A DNA stretch of 64,000 nt from Deroplatys truncata (Eukaryota; Arthropoda; Insecta; Mantodea; Mantidae), in contig CM060987.1 in assembly GCA_030765065.1 (NCBI GenBank), positions 70,690,557 to 70,754,556 of the forward strand, written 5' to 3'. Each line of letters begins with the position of its first letter. Positions within the stretch are counted from its first letter, which is position 1. Below the pieces are notes generated by a model that did no database searches, was not told the DNA's origin, and worked only from the letters and a program-made list of their open reading frames with translations. Below, in pieces: positions 11,756 to 23,620 of this stretch. Position numbers and translations under genes: made by a program.

Positions 11756-11825
11756 ACGGAGAATCGAACTCGAGCTGCTTACGTAGAAGTTATGTAGCCT
11801 AACCACAGCCACATTCCTAGTACAG
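11756..11825 (-). mobile_element. tRNA-like SINE head fragment
   Basis: On the minus strand: GGCTGTGGTTAGGC, then about 30 bp, then CTCGAGTTCGATTCTCCG, resembling pol III A and B boxes. No acceptor stem or body is evident, so it is probably a SINE fragment and not a tRNA gene. Confidence 0.4.
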
Positions 11826-11932
11826 CGTGGAAGTGGGCCAAACCAGTGCCTTATGCTTGTAGTACAGAGTTAGTCAAAGCGGTGCACAGAAGTTGACGGT
11901 TGTGAACCGCGCGCTCACTCGAAGGAATTTTG

Positions 11933-12802
11933 AAAAATCTGAAGAGTTGCACTCACATGATTTTCTCTATTCTTGTACAACTATTTTTACAAACGCTTAT
12001 TCTCCATCTATTTCATGTTAATCGAGATATGGAGATGTTAATCTTATTGATAATTTTGTTGTAGGTGCAAGGAGAATATTGTGGGATTTAAGGGATAGTC
12101 AAATATTTTAAGAGCTGGTTGCTATGTGGAGCATTCTATTCTCTTTACATGTCCAGGACATAAAAAACAAGAATAACGAGTTCCTATTTTAGAAAAAGTA
12201 TAAGTATTTGAAAATTCAAACAAATAACAGGGAATATCTCTGAAATGGTTCACTGGACGAAAAAAAAATGTATATGACATAACTTGTGTGTTTTAACGAG
12301 ATCTACATTTTTTGTGTAGTAAAATTCTGTCTCTTACGGTGTACCAGCTATGCGAAAGTCATTCAGAATGAAGAGGGCTTTTGGGGACATTCCCAGAAAA
12401 TTCAAGATATATATTTAATTTGCCATGAAATTATCTTAAACATATGGTATTTTAATCAAAATTGTTAGAGCCATTTTTGAGAAAACCGAAATTTGCAAAA
12501 AATGTTCCATATAAACGGTAGTCTGGGGTGGAGGGATTTTCTTTATAATCTTCGTATCGCATCCTTGGAAGATTAAATACCAAGTTTGGTATTTATCCGA
12601 CTTTTCGATTTTGAGTTGCTATTCACAGACTGAGATAGAAATACAGAGAGACAGACAGACAGACACACACACACATACACACGGACATGTTTCCTAAAAT
12701 GCTTTATTTGTATTCAGGTCACCTCAAAACATGTATTTCCGGTGAAATCTCGATATCGAATTACTTCCCCTACTTACTATAAGTAGCAGAGAAGGTAAAA
12801 AT
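11933..12802 (+). mobile_element. Repeat A, copy A3, near full length
   Basis: Begins AAAAATCTGAAGAGTTGCAC and carries the subterminal motif near 11960 (ATTTTCTCTAT). It runs through the AGATCTACATTTTTTGTGTAG, AATCAAAATTGTTAGAGCC and AAATACCAAGTTTGG blocks and an ACAGAC/CACA tract at about 12650-12690, ending with GCAGAGAAGGTAAAAAT. No coding capacity. Belongs to subfamily 1 (CTTGTACAA, GAGCTGGTTGCTATGTGG). Confidence 0.8.
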
Positions 12803-14340
12803 TAACTTGCTCATAAGAACCAGCACTTTTAGTTTGACCGAGTGTACATACTAGCCACAAAATTTCATGCTGCTATGTTAGTTACATGATAGAATATATA
12901 CAGGCATACACAGGCGGGTAACCATTCTAACTCCAATATAACACCAATTGTCATTATACAATAGGTAAAAGAGTGGAGCTGTAAGATTTGAATGGTAATT
13001 GAAGTAGTAAAACTAAACAGGAATATACACAAAAAGTTTACTATGTTTTTATTGTCATTAATACTATTACAATGGAAATTTAATATTGACAAATTATGTT
13101 TATGCCTTAATCATTGACAGTCGGTTGAAGCAGAATAAATATTTGAGTTTGTACTACGTAGCGCTTGTTATTTGTGATTTTCTATGTACTGCTTAAATAA
13201 TAAACAGTTTTATGTTTGGAAAATCAGTTATTTATTTTTACTTTGATTGGCTTTGCCCAAGAGCAATGAGACTCTCTTTCTTTATTTCTTTCGAAATAAG
13301 ATTCTTTTTTAACAATTTTAAATTTTACATAATTTTTTGTTATTACAATTTTGATTTCGTATTTCTCAAAATTGATTAATACCTAACAAAATTTCAAGAA
13401 CGACTTTATAATTATTACTACAATGCGAATTCTGTGATCTGATTTCTAATATTATGTTATATTCTTTGGTGTGGCGCAAACTTTATATATGTAATCATTA
13501 TATCTCAATTAGGTTCTTATATATTTGTGAGAAGCCAATTTACAATATATTCATCATGGAAAATCTAAGTTCACGTATGCGTGGTTAGTTTACTATTTCT
13601 TTTCCCACTTAACTATACACAGATACCATGATTAGTGCTCGACCTTCCACCAAATATCTTCCCACTATATATTTTTCTCCTCTTTATCTTAAGCAATAAT
13701 TTTGCTTCTGTACCGATCACGCGACCACATCACAAAAGACATAATTGCGTTCCTTTTTTATAGCTTGTTCATTTTTCTCCTTCTTTGACAACGGTGTCTA
13801 ATTGTTGACCACACTCGTTGCTAGCGTTCATTGTTTATTTCAACTGTTATTTCTCTACACATTGTATTTACATATTTAACCTTAGAAATCTTTCCTGTCG
13901 TTCTTTTATCATCTAATGAGATTTTCCTTGTGTTTTTCATAATTACATTCACTATATATTACAATTTCTAAATATTATTAATAATTTACGTTAATTTAAT
14001 TTCTATTACTTCCTCTTCTTCTCTTGATGTGAATTTATATAATCAATTAATTAATTTCCATCTCACGGATTTGCGCTTAAAGTGGGAGTGGAATTTTCAT
14101 CAATGAAATAAGGGAATGTCCGCTAAGGTCTGGAATACCACGGAGTGACTCTACAGCAGTAATGGCAAAGCTTTCATGACTAATGTGCAAATTATAGTCA
14201 GGTTTATTATTTTAAATTGTCTAGTGTGCCCTCGGATATCATCTTTTAAGGGGATACTAAAATATATGGCAAAAATTACCAAAGTGACATTTTTAGCTTT
14301 TTATGCAGTCTTATAAATTGGAATTTCCTCCTTCATTTTA
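12803..14340. other. Unassigned AT-rich DNA
   Basis: No coding region, terminus or RNA gene that I can support. Very AT-rich, with a TA/CA run at its right edge next to the transposon end. Confidence 0.6.
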
Positions 14341-14362
14341 TATATATATACACACATACATA

Positions 14363-16219
14363 CAGGATGAATCACCTAAAACTTGCACCGCAAATATTTC
14401 GGAAATGGAAAGTGCTATTGATGTGCAGTTTTCACAGCATTAATTGGTAGTTAGGGGATCGTACATTTAGCCTATAAACAGATTTTAATAATACTGAGAA
14501 GGTGTATTTTTTGAACAATCATACAGTTTTTTAAATGGAACAATACCTAGTTACATCACCAGAATAAAGGTGTGGTAAATTAGAATGTCAGTGGCGTTTT
14601 TTTCAGGATTCCAGTGCAGATTGGTTACGAGAAATCTTATTTTGAAACTTTTACGCACCGACACTTGTACAACCTGTGATAGCACAAACTAAAGAAAAAC
14701 AAAAGGGAATTACAATACTTCTGTGGATTCTTACAAGTAAAGAGAACATAGCCCTTCAGCTTCAATACACGCTTCCAGGCTGCTATGGAAAGACTACTGC
14801 ACACGTTCTAGCATTTCAGCGGAAATGTCAGAGCAGGCAGCAGTAATACGTCGTTTCATATCGTCTGGTCTAGTTGGTTCATTCTCGTAGACAGTGTCTT
14901 TCAGCATTCCCCACAGAAAAAAGTCGAAAGGGGTCAGATCCGGTGAACGGGCCGACCAAGGTACAGGTCCTCTTCGTCCAATCCAACGATTGAAAACAAT
15001 ACGTTAAGACAAGCTGTAGTACTTCGTGCACTAAGAGCTGGACAACCATAATATTGGTACCACAGGTTCCTCCAAGTCTGCAAAGAAACGTCTTCTAGCA
15101 TCTGTGGCAGATGGTCTGTCACGAGGATGCGATACTTGTGCGAGTTCATTGTTCCTTCTAAGAACAAAGGGCCTATGAGCTGATGGTTCAGTATCCCACA
15201 CCACACGTTTCAACTCCATGGACGCTGACGTTCCACCTGTCGAAGCCAACGCGGATTGGTAACAGACCAATAGTGCATGTTTCTGCGGTTTACCTGGCCA
15301 TTATTAGTAAATGTTGCCTCATCACTAAACAAGATGCATGATGAATCTGGAGTATCATGTCTTAATGCCCAAGTACAAAAGTTAACACAATTCTCAAAAT
15401 CGTTTCCATGCAACTCTTGATGGAGAGAGATATGATAGGGATGGAACCTATGTCGATGGAGAATGCGCAGTATACTTGCCTGACTTATGCCACTTCCACG
15501 TGCGATTGTGAGGAAACCAATATGCGGATTTACTGCAACGGCAGCCAAAACATTAATCTCTGCCTCTTCTCCAGTCTCTTCTTTGTTTTTGTTGCGTTTT
15601 CTACGTGTTACAGTACCACTTTCACGTAATTGGTTGAAGAGATTGATATATAATTGCCGAGATGGTTGATGTCTATTGGGATACGTTTCCGCATACACCG
15701 TACAGGAACGAACTGCATTGTTCCTATACTCTCCATACACCATGAGCATGTCGGCTTTTTCTGCATTAGTAAACCCCATCTTCCACTCACGACTTACTGC
15801 TTGAACTGTCACAATCTAACTGACCAGAAAGTCGCAATGCAATCAATGAACAGAAAACACAATGCAAACAAAATAACAATATCTTACCTAGCAAGTAAGC
15901 AGGTTGAATGGGACAAACAGTTGTCGGGGTGGAAACTTTTCAAAATATGATTTCTCGTAAACCACTCGCACTAGAATCCTGCAACAAAGACCATTGACAT
16001 TCTAATTTACTCTACCTTTAGTCTGTTGATGTAACTAGGCATTGTTCCATTTAAAAATTGCATGTTTATTCAAAAAATACACTTTATCAGTATTATTAAA
16101 ATCTGTTTATAGGCTAAATGTACGAGCCTCTGACTACCAATCAATGCTGTGAAAACTGCACATCAATAGCAGTTTCCATTTCCGAAATATTTGCGGTGCA
16201 AGATTTAGGTGATTCACCC

Positions 16220-16221
<2 letters not shown>
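14363..16221 (-). mobile_element. Tc1/mariner-superfamily element with about 280-bp terminal inverted repeats
   Basis: The left end CAGGATGAATCACC and the right end GGTGATTCACCCTG are inverted, and pairing continues with indels to about 14647 on the left and 15945 on the right. A TA precedes the left end; the right end runs into a (TG)n(TA)n tract, so the TA duplication is not clean. The left end is also preceded by a TA/CA tract, the mirror of the right one. The central minus-strand transposase is broken. Total 1859 bp. Confidence 0.85.
14731..15779 (-). pseudogene. Tc1/mariner transposase of the DUF4817/DDE type, inactivated
   Basis: Starts MGFTNAEKADMLMVYGEY at 15779 (an upstream in-frame ATG at 15812 is less family-like). 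The N-terminal helix-turn-helix part includes YPNRHQPSRQLYINLF. The catalytic part follows: FSDEATFTNNGQVNRRNMHYW holds the first Asp. At the second catalytic site the family has WYQHDGCPAH, while here the read is WYQYYGCPA, so the Asp is replaced by Tyr. The third site, SPDLTPFDFFLWGMLKD, is present in a shifted frame. Other lesions are an in-frame TGA near 15210, a frameshift near 14995 and a TAG near the C-terminus. The product would have cut and joined its own inverted repeats; this copy cannot. Confidence 0.85.
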
Positions 16222-16269
<48 letters not shown>

Positions 16270-16276
16270 CATACAT
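16222..16276. repeat. (TG)n(TA)n microsatellite
   Basis: A run of TG followed by TA and ACATA units directly abutting the transposon's right end. Confidence 0.9.
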
Positions 16277-16639
16277 ATATATGTCATTGTAGGCACAACA
16301 CTTATATTTTAAATATTTTTTTACAAAAAATAGTATTGCTTCTGTCATTTTCTAGTGTGAATTCTGCACCACTTCACAGAACACTCATACAGACTTTGGA
16401 GTAGAGAGGTAAACTTTAGCCCATATTTTAGGGGAAGTCTTGCTCTACAAATTGGTACTGGTGTTAAGTATGTCAGCTTGTTTGCTCAAGCCACGTGGTT
16501 TCCTAATTTGCAAATATATGCGAGTTCGTTTTCTCCATTTTTTGCTTTGAACAGCTTTTTGTGACATTTTGTAGGATAAATGATCCGTTTTCTCAGAAAC
16601 TATTGAATATAGGTATGATCTATGATCAGGTAACGTAGA
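16277..16639. other. Unassigned DNA
   Basis: Nothing recognised. Confidence 0.5.
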
Positions 16640-17130
16640 GCACACCTCACAGCTCGATCCATCCTGGATCTTTCGTGCTTATCACTCCAGGAGAAACGGA
16701 CGAGGAAAATAACAGCAGGGGGCTATAGGCCACAAGCAGGCCGGCCGAAAGAGACATGCAGAGGTCTCTAACGGTTCCAAGCTAGCGACTACTCACAGAA
16801 GCTTCCCTCTCGCGGAACCAGGGAGAATCACCCACCTGAGGCAGCTCAGAAGAAGATTGTCATTCTGACAGGGCCGAGAACAACTTCCTAACCAGTAAAC
16901 ATCTGCAACATCTGTCCGACTGACACGACACAGCCCTTAAGCCCTGAGAAAACATGAAAGGGAAGCGAAATTGTAAAAGACGGAAAGGAAATTCGTGGTA
17001 GAAGAGAAACACCCCGGCATTTGCCTTTCCAACCAAGGAAAACCACGATAAACCCACGGTGGCCGGCCCCAAGAATCTTGAACACAGGACCTCCCGAATG
17101 CGAGCCTAGTACGTTACCGTGGAGCTATTT
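16640..17130 (-). mobile_element. tRNA-derived SINE family S3, copy
   Basis: The minus-strand head matches 24702-25243: CTCGCATTCGGGAGGTCC, GGCCGGCCACC, GTGGGTTT, then TTCTCTTCTACCACGA. The B-box region is GAGGTCCTGTGTTCAAGATTC. The 3' part (16640 to about 16850) differs from the other copies, so the end is approximate and could be a second element. Confidence 0.65.
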
Positions 17131-17278
17131 GAAGAGAGCTAAATCAAATTTTAGGATATAAAAGCAACCTCTAAGTGATGTGCATGTATTTTGCTGTTAA
17201 TAAAATATTTGATTATTCCTGATAAATGTTAATAAAAGGAAGGTTTAATTGAGAAAACATCTTCTTTAATAACTACAA

Positions 17279-17566
17279 ATTGAGTTTTATTTATGGACGC
17301 TCTTAAATTGCTGTTGTCCTTAGCGTCCCATCCATACTGGGTGTGAAAGACAGGAAATTTTTCTCAGAGGCCTCTTTATCAGGCTTGGGGTTCCTTTCGT
17401 GCCGTAAATCTACGCTACGAGACCACTGACTTTACTTCCCTTCCGAAGGAAGCCTGCTAAGGATTTTTACGCCCGAAAAAAAATAATTGCCCTCCGGCGG
17501 AATTGAACCCGCGACCTCGGGAACTAGTGGCTAGCATGGTAATAATCTCTACACCACGGAGGACGA
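17279..17566 (-). mobile_element. SINE family S1, full-length copy
   Basis: Minus-strand start GTCGTCCTCCGTGGTGTAGA, then AGGTTAGCATG (A-box region), GAGGTCGCGGGTTCAATTCC (B box), and the shared body ending GGGACGCTAAGGAC and TAAATAAAACT. It is flanked by a 15-bp perfect target duplication CTTTAATAACTACAA at 17264-17278 and 17567-17581. This is the cleanest copy of the family and defines its ends. Confidence 0.92.
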
Positions 17567-17674
17567 CTTTAATAACTACAATGGTTAGTTTAATTACAAT
17601 GGTCTTTTGAAACATATTATTGTCTATATGCAATGACGTGAACACGTATTCGCTTATCTTTGGGTTTCTAGTAA

Positions 17675-17870
17675 ACTTTTGGCTTTAATCATTAAATCAC
17701 TCACACATACACACACACATTCACGCACTCATTCATACTTTCAGATTCTGCGAAGGATAGGGAACAATCTTGCCTAGAGAAGAATTCCCACACCCCCCCC
17801 CCCCAGGCGGGACTCGAAACGGGACACCTCCCCCAACACAGCAAGCAGGTGCTCTACCAGCCTAGCTTCG
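17675..17870 (-). mobile_element. SINE family S2, partial copy
   Basis: Minus-strand tRNA-like head (GGTAGAGCACCTGCTTGC, then TTTCGAGTCCCGCC), a long G-run, then AGAATCTGAAAGTATGAATG, a TG-rich tract and TTTAATGATTAAA. It matches the order seen at 57545-57825 and 60644-60930 but lacks their 3' third. Confidence 0.7.
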
Positions 17871-18403
17871 TTCTCCTCTTGCTTATGATTTAATCAGTAA
17901 AGACGATGAGCGCATCGCACTTCCCAGGCTTGCAATAATGTGTACAGTCCGTGATGATAAACAAAAACAGACCCTTGCAGTAGAGTGTACTGTCCGCGAT
18001 GATAGTTAAAAATATACCGAAAAGTACTACAACATTTTCCACTTCAGTTTCACGGGCTTTATTTTCGAAGGAATAAACTCAGTTTTTATACTGACAAATA
18101 ATTAAAATGTCTTTATTTGAACTATCGTATCAGCCCATAGCTATTTTAATTGCATTTACGCTGTTCTCTCTAACATTACCGACTATAAGCAACAAACATG
18201 GGAGCATGCAGTGTTTCACTGTCATTTTTTCGCTTGCTATTATAAATATTATTGTTACTATTATTATCATCATAATCATCGTCATCTAACGGTGCTGTTA
18301 TGCTGACTTCGCTCATTGAATAAGTGTTCGAAATTTTGCCCCTGTTGATTGATACGATATTCCAACGTCTCCGTATATCCATATGGACGTTTCCGAGAAA
18401 CGC
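17871..18403. other. Unassigned DNA
   Basis: No feature recognised apart from a short ATTATTATC-rich low-complexity run near 18240-18285. Confidence 0.5.
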
Positions 18404-18640
18404 TGTAGTGGTGGTGGTGGTGGTGGTGGTGGTAGGTTTTTAGGGCGCTAATGCGCAGTTCCCCACTGACCTGTGCTTACTTACTCTGCAACTCTTCTAA
18501 CAGACGAAAGGTTATTTGCAAACGTCAAACACGGCGCAGTTGGGCCACCTGGTATAGCTATAAGATAATGGGTTATGAATTTACCAAATTAAAAGAGGTG
18601 GGATAGGATTTTTAATCTCCCCTTAAACAATCTCTACAAA
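18404..18640 (-). mobile_element. Non-LTR retrotransposon 3' tail with (ACC)n end
   Basis: On the minus strand the sequence ends GCGCATTAGCGCCCTAAAAA then CCTACC(ACC)n, with the (GTG)n run at 18405-18432. The TTAGCGCCCT motif and the short-repeat 3' end match the tail type of the I-like LINE at 34 kb. There is no coding sequence, and the upstream boundary is approximate. Confidence 0.55.
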
Positions 18641-18764
18641 ACCATCCTTTGACTTGCACAGTAAACTTCTAGGAATATAAACTACTATATTTATAAGAGT
18701 TAATTTAACATTTTTCCCTCAAAATTTTTTTAGGATTAGCAGGAATAAATAAAATACATATACA

Positions 18765-18785
18765 AAGAGAGAGAGAGAGAGGGAG

Positions 18786-18826
<41 letters not shown>
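18765..18826. repeat. (GA)n and (CA)n microsatellites
   Basis: GA units to 18780, then about 20 CA units from 18787. Confidence 0.95.
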
Positions 18827-18827
<1 letters not shown>

Positions 18828-19584
18828 TGGACTTCTAGTTCCGTGATTTTATTTTGCAGATACTTAGAAATTACACGTAAAAGGAGTTAAGCTTTATAAA
18901 GATAGGTATAGCTTTACTCTAACGATAAGATGTAAAAATGTAATAATCTCAAGGTATTAAGATTGTTTGTTAAAAAACCAATAGCCGATATAGCTCAAAT
19001 TATTCCATAATTTCCAAAAGCTTCTTTTTTACCTCTTTCATGGGAAATGACATGAGAAATTATATACTTATGTTAAATGAAGTTAAAATAGTGAATTTAT
19101 TGTTTTTGTAAAATGTATTTGATTTAATAAAGTTTAATAAATGTTGCCACTTAATGAAAGCAAATACCATAGACATTCAAATAAAACGTGAAACATATTG
19201 TCATACTAGCAATGCCACTTTTGTATAACTTTCCTTTTTTGTTGTTCCAAATTTTATGAAATTAACTCTCTTCTTTTGGCAATACTCTTAACATTTAAAT
19301 GATTCATCTAGAAATGATGTTTTATATTATTTGTGTGTGATTGTAGCTCGACTACAGGCAAAACAAAAAGTGTTGTTTTAGTTTGTTTTAATTCCAAACC
19401 ACGCCTTCCACTTATGTTGAAAAGTTCCGCTTCTGTCAACTTAATTTACATTTCTCGGCATCGAAAACACATTTCCATTTATCCCTTTACCTTCTACGCT
19501 TCCATCAGAACACGAGACACAACATATCCAGCAAATACCAAGCACAGTAATAATGACGTAATGCAACTCAGGACATTGCAATGC
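18827..19584. other. Unassigned AT-rich DNA
   Basis: No supported feature. Confidence 0.5.
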
Positions 19585-19586
19585 TA

Positions 19587-20878
19587 TACGAGGGGCACTA
19601 TTTATATTTTGCACCTAATAATTAAAACAAAGTAATTTCTCATTGAAAACTGCTTTATTGTTTTTCAAGATATTCTCCTTTATGATCAATACACTTTTGC
19701 ATCCGTTTGAACCATTTGTCAAAGCATTTATTCCAGTCTTCTTGAGACACCTCCAAAACATGGTTTTTGAAGGCATCAACGGCTTCTTCTGCCAACGAAA
19801 ATCGTTGTCCACGCAATTTATTCTTATGTTCGGGAACAAAAAGAAGTCATTGGATGCCAAATCATGACTGTATGGCGGATGGCCCATCAATTCTATTTTT
19901 GAGCCTTCAAATACTCTGTTGTTAGACGAGATGTGTGTGCGCTCGCATTGTCTTGATGAAGAACGATCCAACGGTTCTTGTTGGTTTTTCCTTACATCAC
20001 CGAAGACTTCCGGCAAACAAATGGTTGTGTACCATTCGGCATTGACCATTTTACGTTGCTCTAAAGGCACTGTTGCCACATGGCCAGTTTTGCTGAAAAA
20101 GCAGGCGACCATTTGCTTCGAAGTGCTTCGAGTGCGAACAACTTTGTTGGACTTGCTTCACCTTGAAACACCCATACAGTCGACTGCTGTTTACGTTCCG
20201 GCTCATACGCATAGATCCATGATTCGTCACCTGTTACAATCTTATATACGTCTTTTGAGGCACCGCCATTATATTTCTTGAGCATTTTTGTACACCAATC
20301 GACACGAGGATCTTTTTGAGATTGCGTCAAAATATGTGGGATCCAACGAGAGCAAACCTTTTTCACGGCTAAATAATCATGCAATATTTTATATATGCTG
20401 GTGGAACTAGCGCCTAGGGTTGCCTCAATCTCACAATATGTCGCATTAGATCTTTCATTATTATTTTTTGCACAGCATCAATGTTTTCTGGCACAACAAC
20501 TGATTTTGGACGACCTTCGCGAACTTCATCATTGAGGGAACGGTGGCCACGATTAAATTCGTTTTACCAGCGTTTCACATTGGCAAAGGATGGAGCTTTG
20601 TCGCCAAATGTGGAAGTTAGTTGATCGATGCACTCTTGTCTTGATAATCCACGTCGAAAGTCGTAATAAATCATTGCACGAACATTTTCACGAGTTAATT
20701 CCATGTTTTTGTTGACACACAATTTTCAAGTGATTGTGAACAAAACAAATGACGCTCTATGACAAAATGTTTGAAGTAGATTATGGTAAAAAATGTCACA
20801 GTTTCCATTGGAAACGTCAGATGGCACCTACAACATTCAGGGTTGCCAAGGCTCAAAATATAAGTAGTGCCCCTCGTA
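19587..20878 (-). mobile_element. Mariner element, complete ends
   Basis: 1292 bp, the usual mariner size. Terminal repeats TACGAGGGGCACTATTTAT on the left and the complement of TACGAGGGGCACTACTTAT on the right, about 26 bp with one mismatch. TA target duplications lie at 19585-19586 and 20879-20880. A single minus-strand transposase fills the interior. Confidence 0.93.
19615..20704 (-). pseudogene. Mariner transposase, inactivated
   Basis: Starts MELTRENVRAMIYYDFRRG at 20704. The N-terminal helix-turn-helix is followed by RGHRSLNDEVREGRP, the linker, then VTGDESWIYAYEPERKQQST (first catalytic Asp), a frame-shifted LHQDNASAHTS block (second Asp) and HDLASNDFFLFPN (third Asp of DD34D). About 360 codons, close to the usual mariner transposase of 345. 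An in-frame TAA interrupts codon 47 (20564-20566), and the recognisable parts lie in three different frames, so at least two frameshifts exist. All three catalytic residues survive, so decay is by stops and indels and not by loss of the triad. The subfamily is not assigned. Confidence 0.9.
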
Positions 20879-21054
20879 TACCTAAAAAATTATAAGTGAC
20901 TGGTGGACCATGTGGTGTGCACACGCACACTTTTCTTCAGCTTGCTTAAGTTAGGGATAAACGCTTACACCGTTAGACCCAAATTAGTTTCGAAGACCCC
21001 ATTGGTTAGGCAACCCAACATAGTATATAATGTGTGCTACACGTATGCTACTAT

Positions 21055-22628
21055 AAAATATCTGGGTTTACATTCACGACTTTCTCTACTCATTCTCCTA
21101 CAAACTATTCTTACAAAAGCTTATTTTTCTATCTACTTCATGTTAATCGAGAGAATGTTTGCAGGAACGGTTTCATTACACATTTCGTTGTAGGTTCACG
21201 AGAGGGACACAGGAGGCTGAAGCTAATCTTTATAAAGCGGATCGTTACATGCCGGCTTTGAAATGCAATTCTCTTTGCACGACTGCGAGAAAGCACCATG
21301 GTGCTCTAGCACTTAAAAATAGAATGAAGCATGTGAAAATATGAATGAGCCAATTGCGGCTCTTCTTTCACCGAGTGGCTGTTTTCGTAGAGATGGCCGC
21401 AGTTCTTTCATGTACCTGGAATCAAGATCTACAATTCTCGGCCCCTGCTTGTCATTGCGCCGGCAGCTTGATTAACATCAGTAGTCGGCTACACCAGGTT
21501 TCTACAGCGCCTGCCAGGTTGCGTCCTTTCCGCCAGTATTGGTAGCGTTTATGCTTATAGGTAACGCATCACCTGACCTTCCCAGTACCCCCAGAGCGAT
21601 GCGTTCCGAGGAAGAAGAGTTGTGACAGTTCTCGACGACCAGCAAAGAAGGACTTTTCTTGAGCTTCGTGGGAACGGCCGTCTCCGCACTTTTCGGCCTT
21701 GTCTAAATTATAAATAACATATATTTTGGCATAAGTAAAATTCAAAATTGTTTTAGTGTGTGGAGCGGCATTTAAAATCTTATGGAAGCGAGTTTATATC
21801 TTGTCATCGCGAGTTAAATATCATTTCAAAATGGCAAATATTATGTGAGAAGGACAAATTCAAATGCAATGTGCTTCAATTGTAATACATTTCTGTTTCT
21901 ACATTTGAATGTTAATATATTCAGTACTTTTGGGGTTGTATGGATTGTTACTTTTATTTAGAGCGACCTTAAATCCTTGTTTCATTTCCTTTAACCTTTG
22001 GTAGTAGGTACAAACAATTATTACTCTGAGGAAATGCTTTTATTTCCAATGCATTCTATAATAGGCCCGCATTTTATTTTTCTAGTTTTTTTTTTTTTAG
22101 TAATTGTGACATTCTATGCATCGACTACTTTTTAAGTCGGCCTTGCATGAACGTTACAAAAACAATGACAACGATTATCTCGAAAATAATTAGTCATAAA
22201 ACTGATTTGACATAAATTGTGTATTTTAACTAGATCTACATCCCCCCCTTTGCGTAGTAGAAATTATACAAAATTAATTCAGAAGTTGAGGATTTCACAG
22301 GCTATACACAGCAAATTCAATATATACATTTTATTAGTCATACCAGTGACTTAAACGTAAGGTTATTTTAATCAAAATCGTTATACCTATTTTTGGGAAT
22401 ATAAAAGATAGCGAAACATTTTCCCTATAAACGGAATTTTCTTGAAGCTCTTCGCATCTTAGGACAACGCTCAACTTAAATATTCGCGCAGGTCTTTTTC
22501 TAAAATAATTTATTTTCATTCAGGAGTCGCAAAACATGCATTTACGGTGAAATTTCGATATTGAAGTTTTGGGTAGAATACGTTACTTCATCTATCTACT
22601 AAAGGTAGGCAGTGGAGAAACTAAAAAC
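21055..22628 (+). mobile_element. Repeat A, copy A4/A5, interrupted
   Basis: The 5' part (21055-21345) carries ACTTTCTCTACT at 21079 and AATCGAGAGAATGTTTGCAG. The 3' part (about 22155-22628) resumes at the ATTATCTCGAAAATAATTAG block and runs to GGCAGTGGAGAAACTAAAAA. About 800 bp of unrelated DNA separates them. The 3' part lacks most of the CA tract. Confidence 0.65.
21346..22154. other. Unassigned insert within repeat A
   Basis: The first about 370 bp are GC-rich and unlike the surroundings; the rest is AT-rich with a T-run at 22088-22101. No termini, target duplication or coding domain found. Confidence 0.45.
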
Positions 22629-23619
22629 CAATTATTTTATCAAATGCATTGTGATCTCCTATAAGAATTTTTGAGAGCATTTTTGTAGCTTGGCACGATT
22701 AGTAGAAGGAACCACTAAACAAAAAACGTCGCACGAGGCAATATATAATCTGAAATATGACTGGCGTGTAAAACCGAAGACCATTATCCTTGCATTTATT
22801 TGATTGCCTCGCCGTGACGTTGACTGGCAAGGTCGCACATCATGATGATGTCTTTTTAATGAGAAATTGCAAGGCTTTCCTTGTGATAACATTGCTTGCA
22901 ATTCCTTGTGATGTTCCCCAGGTCTAGGTTGCAATCTTCTTCCGAATACGCTAACTCATCAAAGCTACTCGGAAGATAAGGCCTTAAAACGTTTTCGTCA
23001 CTCTAGGAATATAAGAGTCCTCCACAGGGAAATTTATATATAAGCACAACGTAAGCATAGAAAAAATACCAACAGTTCAAAATTATGCATTTTTCTTTAA
23101 TTATAACACATTTAAAACAAATACGTTTATTATTCACCTACTTTGATATAGAACTTTTGCAGATAATGCTGCGTCCTCGATGGATAATGCTCTTCAGTGA
23201 AAATCATACGCATTTTCGCAAGAAGGGATGAGTAAAATATTCTTTAAAAAAACTAAAACAATGCACTAAAACGGACTAAGTCGAAATACATTCCCGAAAT
23301 TATTTATACCAGCCATTCCCCAGTGGTGCATTTACGTAAACCGTGACGGTCTGACTTTGCCTTAAAAAGGGAAATCCCCATAACAAATATACATCACGCC
23401 TAAGAATGCGTACTTATTTAAACGCATTGCCGACATCGAAACTACATCCTAATGATGATTAATTATTACCAATATTAATAGACTAGAATATTGTACAACT
23501 TAATTTCTGTAACATAGAACTGTTTTATAGTAATTAAATTATATTAACAAATATTGCAACAACTGTTGAAATTTTCGAACAAGTTTCAATATTCAGATAC
23601 TGTATTAGATGAAAAAAAT
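22629..23619. other. Unassigned DNA
   Basis: A 91-residue minus-strand open frame at 22659-22934 has no domain that I recognise. Otherwise nothing. Confidence 0.5.
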
Positions 23620-23620
23620 G

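Noticed and set aside
17500-17566. Minus-strand tRNA gene
   Set aside because: It is the head of SINE S1, bounded by a 15-bp target duplication 288 bp apart.
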